64,000 nucleotides of DNA, taken from Chamaecrista fasciculata (lineage: Eukaryota; Streptophyta; Magnoliopsida; Fabales; Fabaceae). The position numbers and the translations under genes were made by a program. The notes under the pieces were generated by a model. That model was given only the letters and a program-made list of their open reading frames with translations. It searched no databases and had not been told where the DNA came from. Positions 60,937 through 64,000 of this stretch are shown in pieces. Location: contig QANZ01050140.1 in assembly GCA_003254925.1 (NCBI GenBank), positions 18,335 through 82,334 on the forward strand, written 5' to 3'. Numbering within the stretch: the stretch's first letter is position 1; each line of letters starts with the position of its first letter.

Positions 60937-63522
60937 ATACTCTTTCTTTTACTTTCTCTCCAAATTAAACACACTACCCAACCAGACAGATGTATATATG
61001 ATATATCTATATATGAAGGAGACGAATTATAATAATTTCAACAAGTCACTGAAACCTGCAACAAATTAAGGACCTGTATTGTATTGTATTGACTATTGAA
61101 TATTGATTCCTTGTTTTGGGTTCCTAGCTCGCTACCCTGACTATTTAGAGCCTTGGGCTATTATATTTATATAAATATATAATCTAGTCGATAATTTTTT
61201 TTGAAAATGTTACTGTCATTATTAATAGTGAGAGAGTAGCTAAATACAAAGGTTTGAAGGAACAATAAGTTCTCATTTAAAGCATGGTATTTTAGGGGTG
61301 GAAGGAAGCTCTGCACATGGGAACTGGTAAGGGGTATCAAGCAGAAACAGAGCATAAAGGGATTAATACATAGTTAAATAGAGATTAAAATATAAATTAA
61401 GAAAAGGATTGGACGTATTAAGAGACAATTATGTAGTAGAGTGGGATAGTTGCTCGTAGTTGGTCCACTCAGGAAAGTGATGTATCATTTGCCTGCCTTA
61501 TTACATATATTTATTTCATTGTTAACCCAAGATATCACAACGTGGACTTGTCCTATACTGGGTCCCACCCTCCAATACCATGCAGACGACGCGCCATATT
61601 TACAAAAATGGACATATGAATATGTCGTCTCCTTTACAAATTAACTAATCAATATTAACAGACTCCATCAGCCCAAGTCACACCTTCAAATTTGGTTTTT
61701 GATTGTAGCTTATATAATAGACAAAACAACATTGCATTTTTTGAAGACTCTATATAGTATATAGACTATAGTTGTGTGAAGAGTGTAGACTGTAGTGTAG
61801 ACCACAGGCTTCGCATGCCTAAAACGACTTGACGTTTCTAAAGTAAAATTGATGAAAATTACCACCTCGGGGATTTAAACAATTACAAATATATATATAT
61901 ATTAATATTAATAATATATGGTAGAGTTACAACTTACAACTATTAACGATGGTCCAATCCATCGCAGCTAAGCACGTGGTGGGGCGTGCTTCTTGCTTAA
62001 TATATACTTATAATTGCTTACACCATCTTGCTTTCAAACTCTAATCCTATTCATATTCTGGTAATCATAACCATCACGCCAATCGAGTTAGTTAGTTTTC
62101 TTAATCTATCGTATTTACGTACAGAATAATGGAATTAAATTTCTTTGGTTTCACACAAGATTTGGTGAAAGGGCGTTTTCAAGAAATCCAAATTAGGATT
62201 GATTGTTTAGGGGAGAAAGATTCACAAAATTAAAGAGCACCGAGTACCTTTGTGTTGTGTTGTGTTGTGCAGTGCAGAGCTGTAGTGAGTGACATATATC
62301 AGTGTCAGCTGAATAAAGTGGGATCAGTCATACTCTGCAAATACTGCATACCTCTTAAAATCACTCTTCTTTTTCTTCACATCCACCTGTCCTTCATTTT
62401 CACCATTCTGCAAATTAAACCTTCCTTCCATGCGCTTTACCCTATGTTCAGTATCTTTTGATGCTCCATATGTTTCACCCAAATAACTTTCGTACGCTTC
62501 ACAATTTGATTTTATTTAACTTGCCAGAAAACATCTTACCTTTTCAATATATTATTTATTCCCTTGACATATATCAACAAAAAGATAAAAGTGAACAGAC
62601 ACCAGGCGAAACCCAATAGTTTTCCATGAAAAAAATTAACCCCTCAAAAAAAAAATCCAGCGTAAATCAAAACTCAAACATTTTCCTTCGTGTATATGTT
62701 CAACACTTCTCGTAATTATACAAACAATTAGGATGGGTTTGGCTTCGCATCACATGTTGCTCCTTTAATTTCTGTGTCCTTTAATTTTGTTCTGTGGCTA
62801 CCTGCCACTTGTGAGTTCTCAAGTGTCTCATAAACTTTCATAGAGTTGACCAAAACATTTATAAATATATGATATATGCCACTAGTGATCACATAATTAT
62901 TGTACTTATAAAGACACGAGTCTTAGCCAGCCCAACTTCTACATACTCAGCAGCAAGGAAGGGAGGAACTAAGTGCCAATTCAGAGAGCATCTTTAGGAA
63001 TCAGATGGATCATGCATGCGTATATACATTTAATAAAAAAATGAGCTGTAACTATAGCATATGTAAAACAATAATATCTCCAAATGGGTATATATTTTAT
63101 TAAAGTACAAACAATAGTGACCAGTTAACTAGAGCCACGAACTATTTTAAGAGATCATCACCATTATTTGTAGCCTCAACACACAGCATCCATGTACTTG
63201 CTAGCCACTAACTAGGATCTTTGCTGTATAGCGCCAGCAGCAACATTATCATCCATATATACGTACCGACGATTCCCATATTTGCTACATGAAATTATGG
63301 AAGATACAGGGTGTCTTTTGCATGGTGCATGGTTTGAGCAGTGACAACAATGATTTTTTTTTTCTCTTTAGTTTCTGAATAAAAGAGTAAAAGTTCACTA
63401 ACGTAACAGATAGTCTATACCTTGATATATAATTTGGAATTTGTTAAAAAAATATTTGGAATTTATATTAAAAATATAATGCTAAGAAAATTTATAAAAA
63501 AATAAACATATATGGTTTATGT

Positions 63523-63678
63523 AATATGAACACTTTATTTTAAAGATGTGTCGCCTTGCCAGACATTCGTACGACATTCATAAATTTTAAAATTTAAAAN
63601 AATATGGACACTTTATTTTAAAGATGTGTCGCCTTGCCAGACATTCGTACGACATTCATAAATTTTAAAATATAAAAT
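63523..63678. repeat. 78-bp duplication separated by a single N
   Basis: Copies at about 63523-63599 and 63601-63678 share CACTTTATTTTAAAGATGTG through CATAAATTTTAAAAT and differ by about two bases. They are separated by a single N at 63600. This is most simply an unmerged contig or haplotype overlap. Confidence 0.85.
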
Positions 63679-63718
63679 TCATTTTTTATGATTTTAATAT
63701 GACAAAAAATATAAAATA

Positions 63719-63850
63719 ATAACACATATGACCCGGACCCATAGTGCAAAAAACCGGACCGGCAATTGACCCGGCGAAGGGCTCGGGTCACTGGTTCAAT
63801 GGTTCAACCGCTGGGTCATTGGTTCAACCGGTTAAGCCGGTTTACTTGAA
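63719..63850. mobile_element. possible transposon terminal segment rich in CCGGTT motifs
   Basis: Contains GACCCGG, ACCGGACCGGC, two copies of GGTTCAATGGTTCAACC-like sequence and ACCGGTTAAGCCGG within about 110 bp, in an otherwise AT-rich context. Similar 'ccggttcaaccggt' clusters mark the ends of dispersed repeats in many plants. The element probably continues beyond the window, so no boundary can be set. Confidence 0.4.
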
Positions 63851-64000
63851 AAATACATTTTCAAATATACATATTCATCAAATACACATTGATATCTTAC
63901 ACTAATTTAAATATAAACTAAAATTTAAACATAAACATAGGTCCATCACATATAATAAGTGGTAAATATTTAAGTCACACTACATAAAACTTAAATTTAA

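Larger units (their letters stand above)
60937..64000. other. intergenic spacer upstream of the OVATE gene
   Basis: AT-rich, with no supportable gene. Short ORFs (61450-61644, 62252-62461 and minus 61167-61355) lack domains. It contains the N-joined duplication near 63600 and a CCGGTT-rich segment near the right edge, listed separately. Confidence 0.6.

Overview
This is a nuclear window from a eudicot plant. The evidence is short exons with GT..AG introns, AT-rich spacers, plant-only families (ent-copalyl diphosphate synthase, OVATE, DUF868, IDM1-like) and plant transposons (Copia, Stowaway- and hAT-type MITEs, an Au-type SINE). I cannot name the species. Isolated N's flanked by near-identical sequence suggest a draft assembly of a heterozygous genome.

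Layout. 1-3.1 kb is AT-rich spacer with a tandem duplication, a SINE-like piece and a hAT MITE with a perfect 8-bp target duplication. 3.1-8.7 kb (+) is a 15-exon ent-CPS, the first committed step of gibberellin synthesis. 8.7-12.7 kb is spacer. 12.7-15.5 kb (-) is NAA20, the NatB catalytic subunit. 15.6-17.5 kb is LTR debris plus a Stowaway-type MITE. 17.5-19.6 kb (+) is the splicing factor PRP18. 20.8-25.5 kb (+) is a 12-exon F-box/LRR gene of SKIP17 type. 27.8-29.4 kb (+) is the WD40 protein WDR5. 32.6-33.5 kb (-) is a DUF868 gene. 34-40.6 kb is gene-poor spacer with a sequence gap. It also holds a solo LTR whose occupied and empty states both appear, one after the other across an N.

40.6-46.1 kb (-) is a broken NKAP-like gene fragment split by a 4.9-kb Copia element with an intact-looking 1474-residue polyprotein. 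47.8-48.1 kb (+) is a two-exon gene for a 63-residue conserved plant peptide, easily missed by ORF calling. 49.8-58.0 kb (+) is an IDM1/ROS4-like PHD-finger and acetyltransferase gene of 8 exons with three 270-bp tandem repeats in exon 1 and an Au SINE in intron 3. 60.3-60.9 kb (-) is an OVATE family repressor. 61-64 kb is spacer with another N-joined duplication and a transposon-like end.

The genes do not form a pathway cluster. They are independent housekeeping and regulatory loci. ent-CPS and OFP both bear on growth, and WDR5 and IDM1 both act on histone H3, but nothing in the sequence links them. I found no clearly novel multi-gene system. The most informative observations are the side-by-side solo-LTR and empty site, the recent Copia insertion, the IDM1 repeat array and the short peptide gene. 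All gene models were built by hand from splice signals and reading phase; no similarity search was run.
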